DNA of 64,000 nt, taken from Citrobacter tructae. Lineage in GTDB: Bacteria > Pseudomonadota > Gammaproteobacteria > Enterobacterales > Enterobacteriaceae. The DNA lies in assembly GCF_004684345.1 (NCBI RefSeq), contig NZ_CP038469.1:4650001-4714000 (forward strand), written 5' to 3'. Below, piece after piece: positions 54,626-63,064 of the stretch; positions within the stretch are counted from its first letter, which is position 1, and every line of letters begins with the position of its first letter. The notes beneath the pieces are model-generated. The model was given only the letters and a program-made list of their open reading frames with translations. It was not told where the DNA came from and did not search any database. The translations under genes were made by a program, and so were the position numbers.

Positions 54626-55579
54626 TCAGGCTTTACGATTCTGTAATGCGATAAAGAGGATCAGCACCGCGCCCCACAGCGCCATCGTCAGATAGCTACT
54701 GACCCCCAGCAAGTTAAGGCCGCTTTCCAGCATTTGCAGCACAATGAGCGCCAGCACCAGGCCGATAATGCGCCCGAAGCCGCCATCCGGGTTGATACCA
54801 CCCAGCACTGAGGCGAGGATGGTGACCAGCAGGTAGGATTCGCCGTATCCGGCTTTTGCCGAGTTAAATTTCGCCATCATCAGGATGGCGGCAACCCAGC
54901 CAAGCAGGGCAGAAATGACGTACACGGAAATCTGTACCCGAACGGTATTCACGCCGCTATAGCGGGTTGCTTGTTCATTGGAACCGACGAGGTACAGGCT
55001 GCGTCCCAATGTGGTGTGCTCCAGTAGCACCCACAGCAGGATGGCCACGAGGAAAAAGAGCAACAGCGCTACGGGGATTCCGGCAATAGTGCCGTTACCC
55101 AGGTATTGAATGGCGGCCGGAAATCCGGAAATAACCGTGCCGTTGGAGAGCAGAATATTCAGCCCGGAGATCAGCGTCATAGTGCCGAGCGTGGCGAGGA
55201 TCGGCGACACGCCGACCCAGGCGATCAGCGCGCCGTTCAGCGTGCCGATAGCAATCGCCACCGCGGCACCCGCCAGCAGGGCGATGACCAGGAACAGTGG
55301 GTTATCCGGATTGGCGACGATGATGGCTGCCATCACCAGCGAGCAGGCGTTAGCCCCGGCAATAATAGACAGGTTAATGCCGCCGGTCAGCATGGTCATA
55401 CCCATTCCCAGCGCCAGCATGCCGAGGATCGGTAGCTGTGAGCTGATGGACTGGAAGTTAGCGACGCTGAAAAAGCGGCTGCCGAGCAGGGCTGAGAAGA
55501 CCAGCGCGACGACTACAATAATGACGCATTGCAGACGAATGATGGCATCACCGGGTAAAAATCTGGCGATTGTTTTCAT
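54626..55579 (-). CDS. Sugar ABC transporter permease 2
   Basis: Inner-membrane permease of the ribose/xylose/AI-2 class (BPD_transp_2). 317 residues, about 8-9 membrane segments, with the conserved GGINLSIIAGANACSLVMA near residue 65 and VLGGINPDGGFG near residue 240. It starts one base after the stop of permease 1 (TGAGATG). The two permeases probably form a heterodimer. Confidence 0.85.
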   Translation of the reverse strand: MKTIARFLPGDAIIRLQCVIIVVVALVFSALLGSRFFSVANFQSISSQLPILGMLALGMGMTMLTGGINLSIIAGANACSLVMAAIIVANPDNPLFLVIALLAGAAVAIAIGTLNGALIAWVGVSPILATLGTMTLISGLNILLSNGTVISGFPAAIQYLGNGTIAGIPVALLLFFLVAILLWVLLEHTTLGRSLYLVGSNEQATRYSGVNTVRVQISVYVISALLGWVAAILMMAKFNSAKAGYGESYLLVTILASVLGGINPDGGFGRIIGLVLALIVLQMLESGLNLLGVSSYLTMALWGAVLILFIALQNRKA

Positions 55580-55580
55580 C

Positions 55581-56570
55581 TCAAAGCTCCCTTGCCAGTT
55601 TGCGTTTTTCGTTCCAGGCCGTGGCGCTAATGCTGACCAGGATAATGGCGCCGCTGAACACGGTGTGCCAGTAAGAGGAGACGCTCAGCAGCGTCAGACC
55701 ATTTTGTAAAAAGGCCAGCAACACAACGCCGAGTAGCGTTCCGGTCAATGTACCGCGCCCGCCGCTCATGCTGGTTCCGCCGAGCACCACAGCCGCCAGC
55801 ACCGTCAGCTCAAAACCGAGCAGGGAATTGGGGGCGACGGATTGCGTGATCTGCGCCTGCACTACGGCGGCAACGCCAGCCAGAATGCCCATGTAACCGT
55901 ACACGTAGAAATGCAGCTTCAGTAGATTCAGACCGAGGCGTGATGCCGCGTCGCGGTTGCCACCCATGGCGTAAACCTGACGGCCCAGGCGGGTATAGTT
56001 CATCAACACGGCGGTAACAATAATCACCGCCGCCAGGCACAGCAAGGGCAGGGTCAGTCCGTAGTCGTAGCCGTCTGCGGCGGTGAACGAAAACCAGTTG
56101 ATGCCGTTCATAAACCAGTCCGGGAAGCCGTACAGCCAGGTACCTTTGGTGGTGTACACCAGCAGACCGTAGTAGACGTTCAGCGTGGCGATGGTAATGA
56201 TGATCGCCGGGACGCGCAGCCAGTAAACCAGAAAGCCGTTGAGCAGCCCCAGCAGCAGTCCAACTGCAATGGCAATAACCAGCGCCAGCGCAAAGTTACC
56301 GCCGTGGCCGATCACCCAACTGGCCATTGCGTACTGGGCAATCGCGGTCATCGCTGGAAATGAAATGTCGATACCGCCGGAAATCAACACCACAAACAGC
56401 CCACAGGCAAGGATGCCGAGAATGGCATAGCTGGTGGCGACGTCCGTCAGGTTCCCCAGTGACAGGAACTCATCGGTACTGATGCTCAGCCCGATGGCCA
56501 GAGTCACGACCAGCAAGCCCAGCCAGAACTCGTGTTGCCCGATTAAACGGGAGAGATGCATCTTATTCAT
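55581..56570 (-). CDS. Sugar ABC transporter permease 1
   Basis: 329-residue permease of the same class, with GGIDISFPAMTAIAQYAMA near residue 65 and VVLGGTSMSGGRGTL near residue 250. It overlaps the ATPase gene by 8 bases. It is distinct from permease 2, as in LsrC/LsrD-type transporters. Confidence 0.85.
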   Translation of the reverse strand: MNKMHLSRLIGQHEFWLGLLVVTLAIGLSISTDEFLSLGNLTDVATSYAILGILACGLFVVLISGGIDISFPAMTAIAQYAMASWVIGHGGNFALALVIAIAVGLLLGLLNGFLVYWLRVPAIIITIATLNVYYGLLVYTTKGTWLYGFPDWFMNGINWFSFTAADGYDYGLTLPLLCLAAVIIVTAVLMNYTRLGRQVYAMGGNRDAASRLGLNLLKLHFYVYGYMGILAGVAAVVQAQITQSVAPNSLLGFELTVLAAVVLGGTSMSGGRGTLTGTLLGVVLLAFLQNGLTLLSVSSYWHTVFSGAIILVSISATAWNEKRKLAREL

Positions 56571-58071
56571 TGATTACCTCGACCACTTCAGCAATCTCCT
56601 CTTCACGACAGTGATGAGGATTAAATTCCGCCACCAGTTTGCCGCGACGCATCACCAGCACACGGTGGCTGTTGTAATAGGCTTCCGGGATCTCATCGCA
56701 GATCATCAGCACCGCCATCCCCTGTTCAGCCAGGTCGCGGGCAATCTGGTAAATGCCCTCTTTGTTGGCGATATCGACGCCAACGGTGGGGGAATCCAGG
56801 ATCAGGATGCGCGGATTGGTCGCCACCCATTTGGCAATGGCGATACGCTGGGCGTTGCCGCCGGAGAGCGTTTTGACCGGCAGGTGTGGATCGGACACTT
56901 TGATGTTCAGCTCGCGGATCAAATCAGCGACCAATTTTTGTGCTTTACCATGATCGAGCAAACCGCTGTGGGTATGCAGTTGATCAAAGACCGTAACGAT
57001 GGTGTTGTCGTAGATCGACTGCTCCATGATCAGCCCCTGCGTCAGGCGATCTTCTGAGACGTAGCCGATCCCGTGCTTAATGGCATCGTGGTTATTGCGA
57101 AGCGTGACCGGCTGACCGTTAATGCGCATTTCACCGCTTTCCGGGTGGGTCATGCCAAACAGGCTCAGGCAAAGCTCGGTGCGCCCGGCACCCAGCAGGC
57201 CGACAATCGAGACAATTTCGCCGCCGTGCAGCGACAGATTGATATTCTGATATTTTCCGCGACGGCTCAGGTTGCGCAGCTCAAGCATTGGTTCTTGCTC
57301 AATAGCGGGCCTTTCTGGCAGCGGGCTGTAGTGGAAGCGTTGTCCGGTCATCAGGAAGGCCAGCTCGTGGCTGTCCAGTTCGCTGGCAGGGTATGTACCT
57401 ACCAGTTTGCCGTCGCGCATCACGCTGATACGGTCTGCCACTTCCATCACTTCATCCAGACGGTGGCTGACAAACACGACGCAAATGCCGGCAGCTTTCA
57501 GTTCGTTGACCACCCGTAGCAGCCCGTTGACTTCCTGACGGGTTAACGAGGCGGTCGGTTCATCCATGATGACCAGGCGTGCGTCGGCGGCAATCGCCCG
57601 GCAAATAGCCACCAACTGACGGTCGGCGATGGAGAGCTTCTCGACTTTTTTGTCAGGGTCGAGGGTTACGCCGATGCGTTTCATGGCCGCCAGCGCTTGT
57701 TGTTTCATGGCGCCGCGACGTACCCAGATATCGCCGCCGGGCAGGTAGCGGTTAACAGCAATATTTTCCGCGACGCTAAAATTAGGGAACAGCGACAGGT
57801 CCTGATAGATAACCTGGATACCGTAGTGAGAAGAAAGCTGAGGCGTCAGGTGATGGAACAGTTTGCCATCAAGTAAAATCTGCGCGCCTTTTTCAGGGTG
57901 ATAGACCCCGGAAATCACTTTAATGATGGTGCTTTTACCACAGCCGTTTTGACCCGCCAGACAGTGAACTTCGCCTTTTTTCAGCGTCAGATTCACGTTA
58001 TCCAGCGCCAGCACGCCCGGGAATTGTTTGCTGATATTCTCAAGAGTGATAAATGCGGTGGTGTCTGTCAT
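56563..58071 (-). CDS. Sugar ABC transporter ATPase (two-domain)
   Basis: RbsA/XylG-type ATPase with two fused nucleotide-binding domains. Domain 1: Walker A GQNGCGKST near residue 40, signature LSIADRQLV, Walker B LVIMDEPTA. Domain 2: degenerate Walker A GLLGAGRTE, signature LSGGNAQRI. The ATG at 58071 gives 502 residues with AGGGG upstream; a TTG two codons earlier is not needed. A space with two hairpins separates it from the binding-protein gene upstream. Confidence 0.87.
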   Translation of the reverse strand: MTDTTAFITLENISKQFPGVLALDNVNLTLKKGEVHCLAGQNGCGKSTIIKVISGVYHPEKGAQILLDGKLFHHLTPQLSSHYGIQVIYQDLSLFPNFSVAENIAVNRYLPGGDIWVRRGAMKQQALAAMKRIGVTLDPDKKVEKLSIADRQLVAICRAIAADARLVIMDEPTASLTRQEVNGLLRVVNELKAAGICVVFVSHRLDEVMEVADRISVMRDGKLVGTYPASELDSHELAFLMTGQRFHYSPLPERPAIEQEPMLELRNLSRRGKYQNINLSLHGGEIVSIVGLLGAGRTELCLSLFGMTHPESGEMRINGQPVTLRNNHDAIKHGIGYVSEDRLTQGLIMEQSIYDNTIVTVFDQLHTHSGLLDHGKAQKLVADLIRELNIKVSDPHLPVKTLSGGNAQRIAIAKWVATNPRILILDSPTVGVDIANKEGIYQIARDLAEQGMAVLMICDEIPEAYYNSHRVLVMRRGKLVAEFNPHHCREEEIAEVVEVINE

Positions 58072-58087
58072 GGACAATACCCCTGCG

Positions 58088-58146
58088 AGCGTCCTTCCGG
58101 ACGCTGAGTGTTAGTGTTGTGGATAGCGCCGACCAGACGGTCGGCG
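58088..58146 (-). repeat. Two intercistronic hairpins after the binding-protein gene
   Basis: AGCGTCC-TTCC-GGACGCT (58088-58105) and CGCCGACC-AGAC-GGTCGGCG (58127-58146) lie in the 104 bases between the binding-protein and ATPase genes, with no T run. Such stems usually block 3' exonucleases, so the binding protein would be made in excess over the membrane parts. Confidence 0.75.
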
Positions 58147-58175
58147 TTATGGTTTCCCTGGTGTTGGCAAAAGCC

Positions 58176-59159
58176 TTAGAAACCGAGTGATTGTGCGTTG
58201 TCTTTGGTGACTTCGAGGATCTTGTTAAAGCGGATCACTTTCTTCTCCATGTCGATATCGGCTTTCCCTAAACCTTCGATACTCAGATCGGCGTTGACTT
58301 CTTTACCCTGCAACAGTTGATCGGCAACGGTGACCAGCGCGTAGCCCGCATCTTTTGGATCCCACAGCAGCGCTTTTTTGATATCACCGCGCATCAGGTA
58401 AGGAGCGGCCTGGGCTGGCATGGCGATACCGACGACGGCAATTTTATCCTTGGCGCGTTTTTTCTGTACGGCCTGGCCTGCCCCGATGGGACCCAGCGAG
58501 CCGAAACCGATAATTCCTTTCATTTGCGGATAGGTTTTCATCAGATCCAGCGTCGTGGAATAGGACTTATCAATACTTTCCGCTACCGGCAGACGTGAGG
58601 TGACTTCGAACATCTCCGGGTATTTTTCTTTCTGATATTTAATCGCGTAGTCGGCCCACGCGTTATGCAACGGCACGGTCAGTGAACCTACATAGATTGC
58701 ATAACCCCCTTTGCCACCCATACTTTTCGCCAGTTCATCGACGTTGGCCTGCGCGTATTTTTCGCTGTCGATGGTTTCGATATCCCACTGACCGATTTGT
58801 TCGTCCGGGGATTCGTGCGTCAGGACCACAATGCCTTTCTCGCGCGCTTTTTTCAGTACTGGTTCAAGAACCTTGGCATCATTCGGCACCACGATGATCG
58901 CATTGACGTTTTTGGCGATCAGATCTTCAATCACTTTCACCTGCTGCGCTGGGTCCGGCGTAGACGGACCGGTCTGGTAAGCGTTCACATCCAGTTTTTT
59001 TGCTGCTTCGTTAACGCCGGTTTCCATGCGGTTAAACCAGGGAATACCGGTGACTTTGGCAACCACAGCAATTTCATATTTTTCCGCCGCAAAGGACGTG
59101 CCGGACAACATGCATGCAGAAACCAGGGTTGCACTGAGTAATGCGAGTTTGAATTTCAT
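58176..59159 (-). CDS. Periplasmic sugar-binding protein (LsrB/RhaS-like)
   Basis: 327-residue type-1 periplasmic binding protein. Signal peptide ends SGTSFAAE, cleaved about residue 24. The mature part resembles the LsrB (AI-2) and rhamnose-binding group, with YQTGPSTPDPAQQVKVIEDL and IVVPNDAKVLEPVLKKA, and Asp/Glu residues for sugar contacts. It heads the operon, with AAAGGT before the start. Substrate unknown. An AI-2 role is unlikely because no lsrR, lsrF or lsrG neighbours are present. Confidence 0.87.
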   Translation of the reverse strand: MKFKLALLSATLVSACMLSGTSFAAEKYEIAVVAKVTGIPWFNRMETGVNEAAKKLDVNAYQTGPSTPDPAQQVKVIEDLIAKNVNAIIVVPNDAKVLEPVLKKAREKGIVVLTHESPDEQIGQWDIETIDSEKYAQANVDELAKSMGGKGGYAIYVGSLTVPLHNAWADYAIKYQKEKYPEMFEVTSRLPVAESIDKSYSTTLDLMKTYPQMKGIIGFGSLGPIGAGQAVQKKRAKDKIAVVGIAMPAQAAPYLMRGDIKKALLWDPKDAGYALVTVADQLLQGKEVNADLSIEGLGKADIDMEKKVIRFNKILEVTKDNAQSLGF

Positions 59160-59242
59160 AGTTGTACCTTTAGTAGGGGGCAGGGCATGTCACGGCGTGA
59201 GGTTAACAACGAAGGGAAGAGGGAATGAATCATAAATACCAC

Positions 59243-59264
59243 GAATGTGATCTATGCCCATTTT
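59243..59264. promoter_or_regulatory. Candidate CRP site upstream of the sugar ABC operon
   Basis: GAATGTGATCT matches 10 of 11 bases of the CRP left half; the right half is poor. It lies 84 bases upstream of the binding-protein start. The 413-base space 59160-59572 is AT-rich (59280-59400) and otherwise shows no gene; no promoter for the rightward DUF1007 gene could be fixed. Confidence 0.35.
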
Positions 59265-59572
59265 TGTGAATATGTAGATCTAATTGTGTTAATTTTTAGT
59301 TAAATATAAGGCCAGGCACTCTCTTGAGAATCTTTTTATTGTTAATAATGAATTAAAATAAAACATAAAATTAACATTTATTTATCATTTGATTTAAGGG
59401 TAAGAGGGAGAACGTCATTTTTGCCGTTGCTGGCAACAAAGAAACTTTCGAAATTGAGAACTGAATCGATACCGGAAAAGGGGGCTCAATATTTTATCGT
59501 TCAATGCTATCCTCAGCGCATTCTCGCCAACGACTCCCTTTATATGGCGAGCTGGATTTCCGTGGAGAACTC

Positions 59573-60211
59573 ATGCAGCGCGTTAAACGCATCATTGTCA
59601 CGTTGTTTCTGGCCGTCCTGTCCTTTGGCGCGGGTGCGCATCCCCACAGCTTTATTCATCTGAAAACAGAGCTCGTGAGTGAAAATAATCAGTTTGTGGC
59701 GTTAAAAATGCGCTGGACGATGGATGAAATTACCTCCGCCGATCTGCTGTACGATGCGGGCAACGCCAAACCGGGCGATGAGATCTGGAAAAAATTGGCG
59801 GCGGAAGTCATGGCCAATGTCCTCGGACAGCACTATTTCACCGAAGTGTGGCGCAACGGGCAGAAGGTAAAATTTAAAAATCGCCCGACGGAATATGGTA
59901 TGGAGCATGAGGAACATCAGGCGGTGTTGACGTTTGTACTGCCGCTGGCTCAACCGCAGCCACTTGCCGGACAGACCTATATTATTTCCACGTTTGATCC
60001 CACCTACTACGTGGATATGAGCTATGACAAGGACAACGATGCCACGCTGGCACCGGGCCTAAGTAATCAATGCCGGATTAACGTGCATACCCCGACGCCC
60101 AATGAACAATCGCTGCGCTTTGCGCAGTCACTGGATAAAGAAGACGCGCCGCCGGAGGATATGGAGTTGGGGAAACAATTTGCGCAGAAGGTGACAGTGC
60201 AATGTCAGTAG
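59573..60211 (+). CDS. DUF1007 periplasmic protein, metal-export partner
   Basis: 212-residue exported protein. A signal peptide (VKRIIVTLFLAVLSFGAGA) ends before HPHSFIH, a His-rich mature N-terminus that may bind a transition metal. The rest is the DUF1007 domain. The ATG at 59573 has GGAG upstream; an ATG 23 codons earlier is not needed. It overlaps the NicO gene by 10 bases, the common arrangement for DUF1007 plus nickel/cobalt exporters, so it probably acts with it. Function is inferred. Confidence 0.75.
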   Translation: MQRVKRIIVTLFLAVLSFGAGAHPHSFIHLKTELVSENNQFVALKMRWTMDEITSADLLYDAGNAKPGDEIWKKLAAEVMANVLGQHYFTEVWRNGQKVKFKNRPTEYGMEHEEHQAVLTFVLPLAQPQPLAGQTYIISTFDPTYYVDMSYDKDNDATLAPGLSNQCRINVHTPTPNEQSLRFAQSLDKEDAPPEDMELGKQFAQKVTVQCQ

Positions 60212-61182
60212 TGTATCAACAACGTACAGCCGGTCGTCGCTGGCTCACGCTATGGCCGCTGGCGGTCTTTTTTCTGCTGGCAACCGGTGGTGCACTGTGG
60301 TTATGGCAGGCCTGGCCGCAGGTGATGGTGAAAAGCATTATCTGGCAACGGGACGTTAACCAGCAAATGAGCGGCTTGCTGAAAGCGGTTGCCGCCAATC
60401 CTACCCGTGCAGGCGGATCGCTATTGCTGTTTAGTTTTATTTATGGGGTATTGCACGCGCTGGGGCCGGGGCACGGGAAAATCGTCATCACTACCTGGCT
60501 GGCGACGCATCCGTCGAAGCTCAAGTCGAGCATCGGGCTGACGCTGGCGTCTTCCTTATTGCAGGGGCTGGTGGCAATAGGGCTAGTGGTTGTGGTGCTC
60601 ACGGTGCTGCAACTGCCTGCCCGACAGCTACACATGAGCAGTTTCTGGTTGGAGAAAGCCAGCTATGCACTGGTTGGCGTACTGGGCGTTTTGCTGTGTT
60701 GGCGGGCATTGAAAAAGTTACGCGCGCTGCTGCGCCGACCTAAATTTACCGTCTTTACACCGCATCATGTGCATCATGAACACTGTGGCTGCGGGCATCA
60801 GCATTTACCCGATCCCGAACAGATACAAAGCGGCGATGACTGGCGCGCCCGGCTGATGATTATTCTTTCCATGGGCATGCGTCCCTGCTCTGGCGCAATT
60901 ATGGTGCTGCTGTTCAGTAAAGTGGTTGGCGTCTTTAGCTGGGGCATGGCATCTGCGCTGGCGATGGCGGCAGGAACGTCTTTGACGATTACGTCACTGG
61001 CTTTGTTGGTACACAGTTTTCGCTCGCTGGCGGTGAGACTTAGCGGACATAAAGCGCCGGTGCTGTGGCGACAGATTGGCTGGACCACGCTGGCGCTGGC
61101 CGGTGGTGCTATGTTAGTCGTTGCAGCAGTGGTGATGTGGGTGAGTGCGGTGCCAGTGGGAAGGGGATTACGACCGTTTTAA
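60202..61182 (+). CDS. NicO-family nickel/cobalt exporter-like membrane protein
   Basis: 326-residue membrane protein related to RcnA/NicO. It has the family motifs HALGPGHGK near residue 87 and SMGMRPCSGAIMVLLF near residue 230. Between membrane segments, residues about 187-205 are His-rich (HHVHHEHCGCGHQH), a plausible metal-binding loop. No RcnR-like regulator is adjacent. Export of nickel or cobalt is the family expectation; other divalent metals are possible. Confidence 0.82.
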   Translation: MSVVYQQRTAGRRWLTLWPLAVFFLLATGGALWLWQAWPQVMVKSIIWQRDVNQQMSGLLKAVAANPTRAGGSLLLFSFIYGVLHALGPGHGKIVITTWLATHPSKLKSSIGLTLASSLLQGLVAIGLVVVVLTVLQLPARQLHMSSFWLEKASYALVGVLGVLLCWRALKKLRALLRRPKFTVFTPHHVHHEHCGCGHQHLPDPEQIQSGDDWRARLMIILSMGMRPCSGAIMVLLFSKVVGVFSWGMASALAMAAGTSLTITSLALLVHSFRSLAVRLSGHKAPVLWRQIGWTTLALAGGAMLVVAAVVMWVSAVPVGRGLRPF

Positions 61183-61189
61183 GTTGTCG

Positions 61190-61217
61190 GCCCGGTAAGC
61201 GTAGCACGCTACCGGGC
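61190..61217. repeat. REP-like inverted repeat between the NicO gene and suhB
   Basis: GCCCGGTAAGCGT and ACGCTACCGGGC form a long, slightly bulged stem just after the NicO stop and 11 bases from the suhB stop. It lies between convergent genes without a T run, like the REP sequences seen elsewhere here, and may protect both mRNA ends. Confidence 0.6.
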
Positions 61218-61227
61218 ACTTCTGAGA

Positions 61228-62031
61228 TTAACGCTTCAGCGCGTCGCTCAGTTCGTCGCGCATGTTCGCCAGCATGGCTTTCACTACACGCGGGTTACCT
61301 GCAACGATGTTGCCAGTCGACATGTAGTTATGACCGCCGGTGAAGTCGCATACCAGTGCGCCTGCTTCACGAGCAATCAGTTCACCTGCGGCAAAATCCC
61401 ACGGTTTCAGACCGATTTCGAAGTAACCGTCAACGCGCGCGGCGGCAACATAAGCCAGATCCAGCGCAGCAGAACCGGTGCGGCGGAAGTCAGCGCATTC
61501 GGTGTACATCTTGCCGAGGATCTTCATGTAAGAAGGAGCGTGCTGTTTGGCTTTGAACGGGAAGCCAGTGGCGATGATGGTGCCATCCAGATCGCGAGCG
61601 GTGCTGCCACGCAGACGGTAGCCGTTCAGCTGTGCGCCCTGACCGCGCGTTGCGGTGAACAGTTCGTTACGCATTGGATCGTAAACAACGGCGACTTCAG
61701 TACGGCCTTTGATGCGTACTGCGATGGATACCGCGAAGTGCGGCAGACGTTTTACGAAGTTGGTGGTGCCATCCAGTGGATCGATAACCCATTGAACATC
61801 CAGATCTTCACCAATATGTTCACCGCTTTCTTCGGTGATGATGGTGTGCTGAGGGTAAGATTTGCGGATTGTTTCGATAATAATCGCTTCTGCGGCTTTA
61901 TCGACGTTAGTCACGAAATCATTGCTGCCTTTCTGGCTGGTTTCTACAGAGTCTGGTGTTTCGTAGTGTTTGGCAATTACATTACCCGCCTTGCGCGCTG
62001 CGCGCACGGCGATGGTCAGCATCGGATGCAT
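61228..62031 (-). CDS. suhB: Inositol-1-monophosphatase / rRNA antitermination factor SuhB
   Basis: Mg2+-dependent inositol monophosphatase that also joins the Nus antitermination complex on rRNA operons. 267 residues, as in E. coli. Motif 1 WVIDPLDGTTNFVKRLPHFAVS is near residue 80 and motif 2 WDFAAGELIAREAGA near residue 217. It is divergent from trmJ. Confidence 0.96.
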   Translation of the reverse strand: MHPMLTIAVRAARKAGNVIAKHYETPDSVETSQKGSNDFVTNVDKAAEAIIIETIRKSYPQHTIITEESGEHIGEDLDVQWVIDPLDGTTNFVKRLPHFAVSIAVRIKGRTEVAVVYDPMRNELFTATRGQGAQLNGYRLRGSTARDLDGTIIATGFPFKAKQHAPSYMKILGKMYTECADFRRTGSAALDLAYVAAARVDGYFEIGLKPWDFAAGELIAREAGALVCDFTGGHNYMSTGNIVAGNPRVVKAMLANMRDELSDALKR

Positions 62032-62149
62032 CGGTCTCTCTCACTGGATGTTAAAGAACGGGAAAACGGCGCAGAGTATAGCAGCGAGTTCGGTATATGT
62101 CTTCGTTTTATGATAATATGGCCGAATAATCTTTAGCCGAAGAAATACA

Positions 62150-62881
62150 ATGCTGCAAAATATTCGAATTGTGCTGGTGGAGACCTCTCACACCGGCAAT
62201 ATGGGCTCCGTTGCCCGTGCAATGAAAACCATGGGTTTAACCAATCTGTGGCTGGTCAATCCGCTGGTAAAACCTGACTCCCAGGCTATTGCCCTGGCGG
62301 CCGGTGCCAGCGATGTGATCGGCAATGCGCAAATCGTCGACACCCTCGATGAAGCGCTGGCTGGCTGTAGCCTGGTTGTTGGAACCAGTGCGCGTTCCCG
62401 TACCCTGCCGTGGCCGATGCTCGATCCACGTGAATGTGGTTTGAAAAGCGTAGCCGAAGCGGCGAATACCCCGGTAGCGCTGGTCTTTGGCCGTGAGCGT
62501 GTGGGATTGACCAACGATGAGCTGCAGAAATGCCATTATCACGTCGCTATTGCCGCGAACCCGGAATACAGTTCGCTGAACCTGGCGATGGCGGTACAGG
62601 TCATTTCTTATGAAGTGCGCATGGCCTGGCTAGCAACGCAGGAAAGCGGTAAAACCACAGAATACGAAGAAACCGAGTATCCGCTGGTCGATGATTTAGA
62701 GCGTTTTTATGGTCATCTGGAGCAAACGCTACTGTCGACGGGCTTTATCCGCGAGAACCATCCGGGACAGGTGATGAACAAATTGCGCCGTCTGTTCACG
62801 CGTGCGCGTCCTGAGAGTCAGGAACTGAATATTCTGCGTGGAATGCTTGCATCTATAGAGCAGCAGAATAAAGGAAAGTAG
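62150..62881 (+). CDS. trmJ: tRNA (cytidine/uridine-2'-O-)-methyltransferase TrmJ
   Basis: SPOUT methyltransferase that 2'-O-methylates nucleotide 32 of several tRNAs. 243 residues, against 246 in E. coli. Motif 1 ETSHTGNMGSVARAMKTMG is at the N-terminus, motif 2 ALVFGRERVGL near residue 105 and motif 3 SLNLAMAVQVISYE near residue 142. It is upstream of the isc operon, as in E. coli. Confidence 0.95.
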   Translation: MLQNIRIVLVETSHTGNMGSVARAMKTMGLTNLWLVNPLVKPDSQAIALAAGASDVIGNAQIVDTLDEALAGCSLVVGTSARSRTLPWPMLDPRECGLKSVAEAANTPVALVFGRERVGLTNDELQKCHYHVAIAANPEYSSLNLAMAVQVISYEVRMAWLATQESGKTTEYEETEYPLVDDLERFYGHLEQTLLSTGFIRENHPGQVMNKLRRLFTRARPESQELNILRGMLASIEQQNKGK

Positions 62882-62910
62882 GCCGGATAAGCGAAGCGCC
62901 GTCCGGTGAG
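62880..62910. repeat. REP-like element after trmJ
   Basis: AGGCCGGATAAGCGAAGCGCCGTCCGGTGA has REP-type core and arms (GCCGGAT, GCG, ATCCGGC-like with a mismatch), just after the trmJ stop. It is a candidate 3'-end stabiliser. Confidence 0.6.
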
Positions 62911-62932
62911 TGAAAACGGCACTGAAGGTTAA

Positions 62933-62982
62933 ATACCTGACTAATTTAGTCAAGTAAATAGTTGACTGATTTAGTCGGGAAT
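62933..62982 (+). promoter_or_regulatory. Two IscR type 1 sites at the isc promoter
   Basis: ATACCTGACTAATTTAGTC (from 62933) and ATAGTTGACTGATTTAGTC (from 62958) are tandem type 1 IscR sites, 25 bases apart, as upstream of E. coli iscR. [2Fe-2S]-IscR represses the operon there. The promoter itself overlaps the second site. Confidence 0.88.
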
Positions 62983-63064
62983 GTCAGACTTGCCCCTGCT
63001 ATGCAATACCCCCATTTTACAATAAAAAACCCCGGGCAGGGGCGAGTTTGAGGCTAAGTAAGAC

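Noticed and set aside
58176..59159. Autoinducer-2 binding protein (LsrB) and an Lsr system
   Set aside because: The binding protein is related to LsrB, but the locus lacks lsrR, lsrF and lsrG, and the kinase is a pentulose type rather than LsrK-like by size and context.
61330..62136. 268-residue plus-strand ORF over suhB
   Set aside because: Antisense shadow of suhB, which matches the family over its full length.
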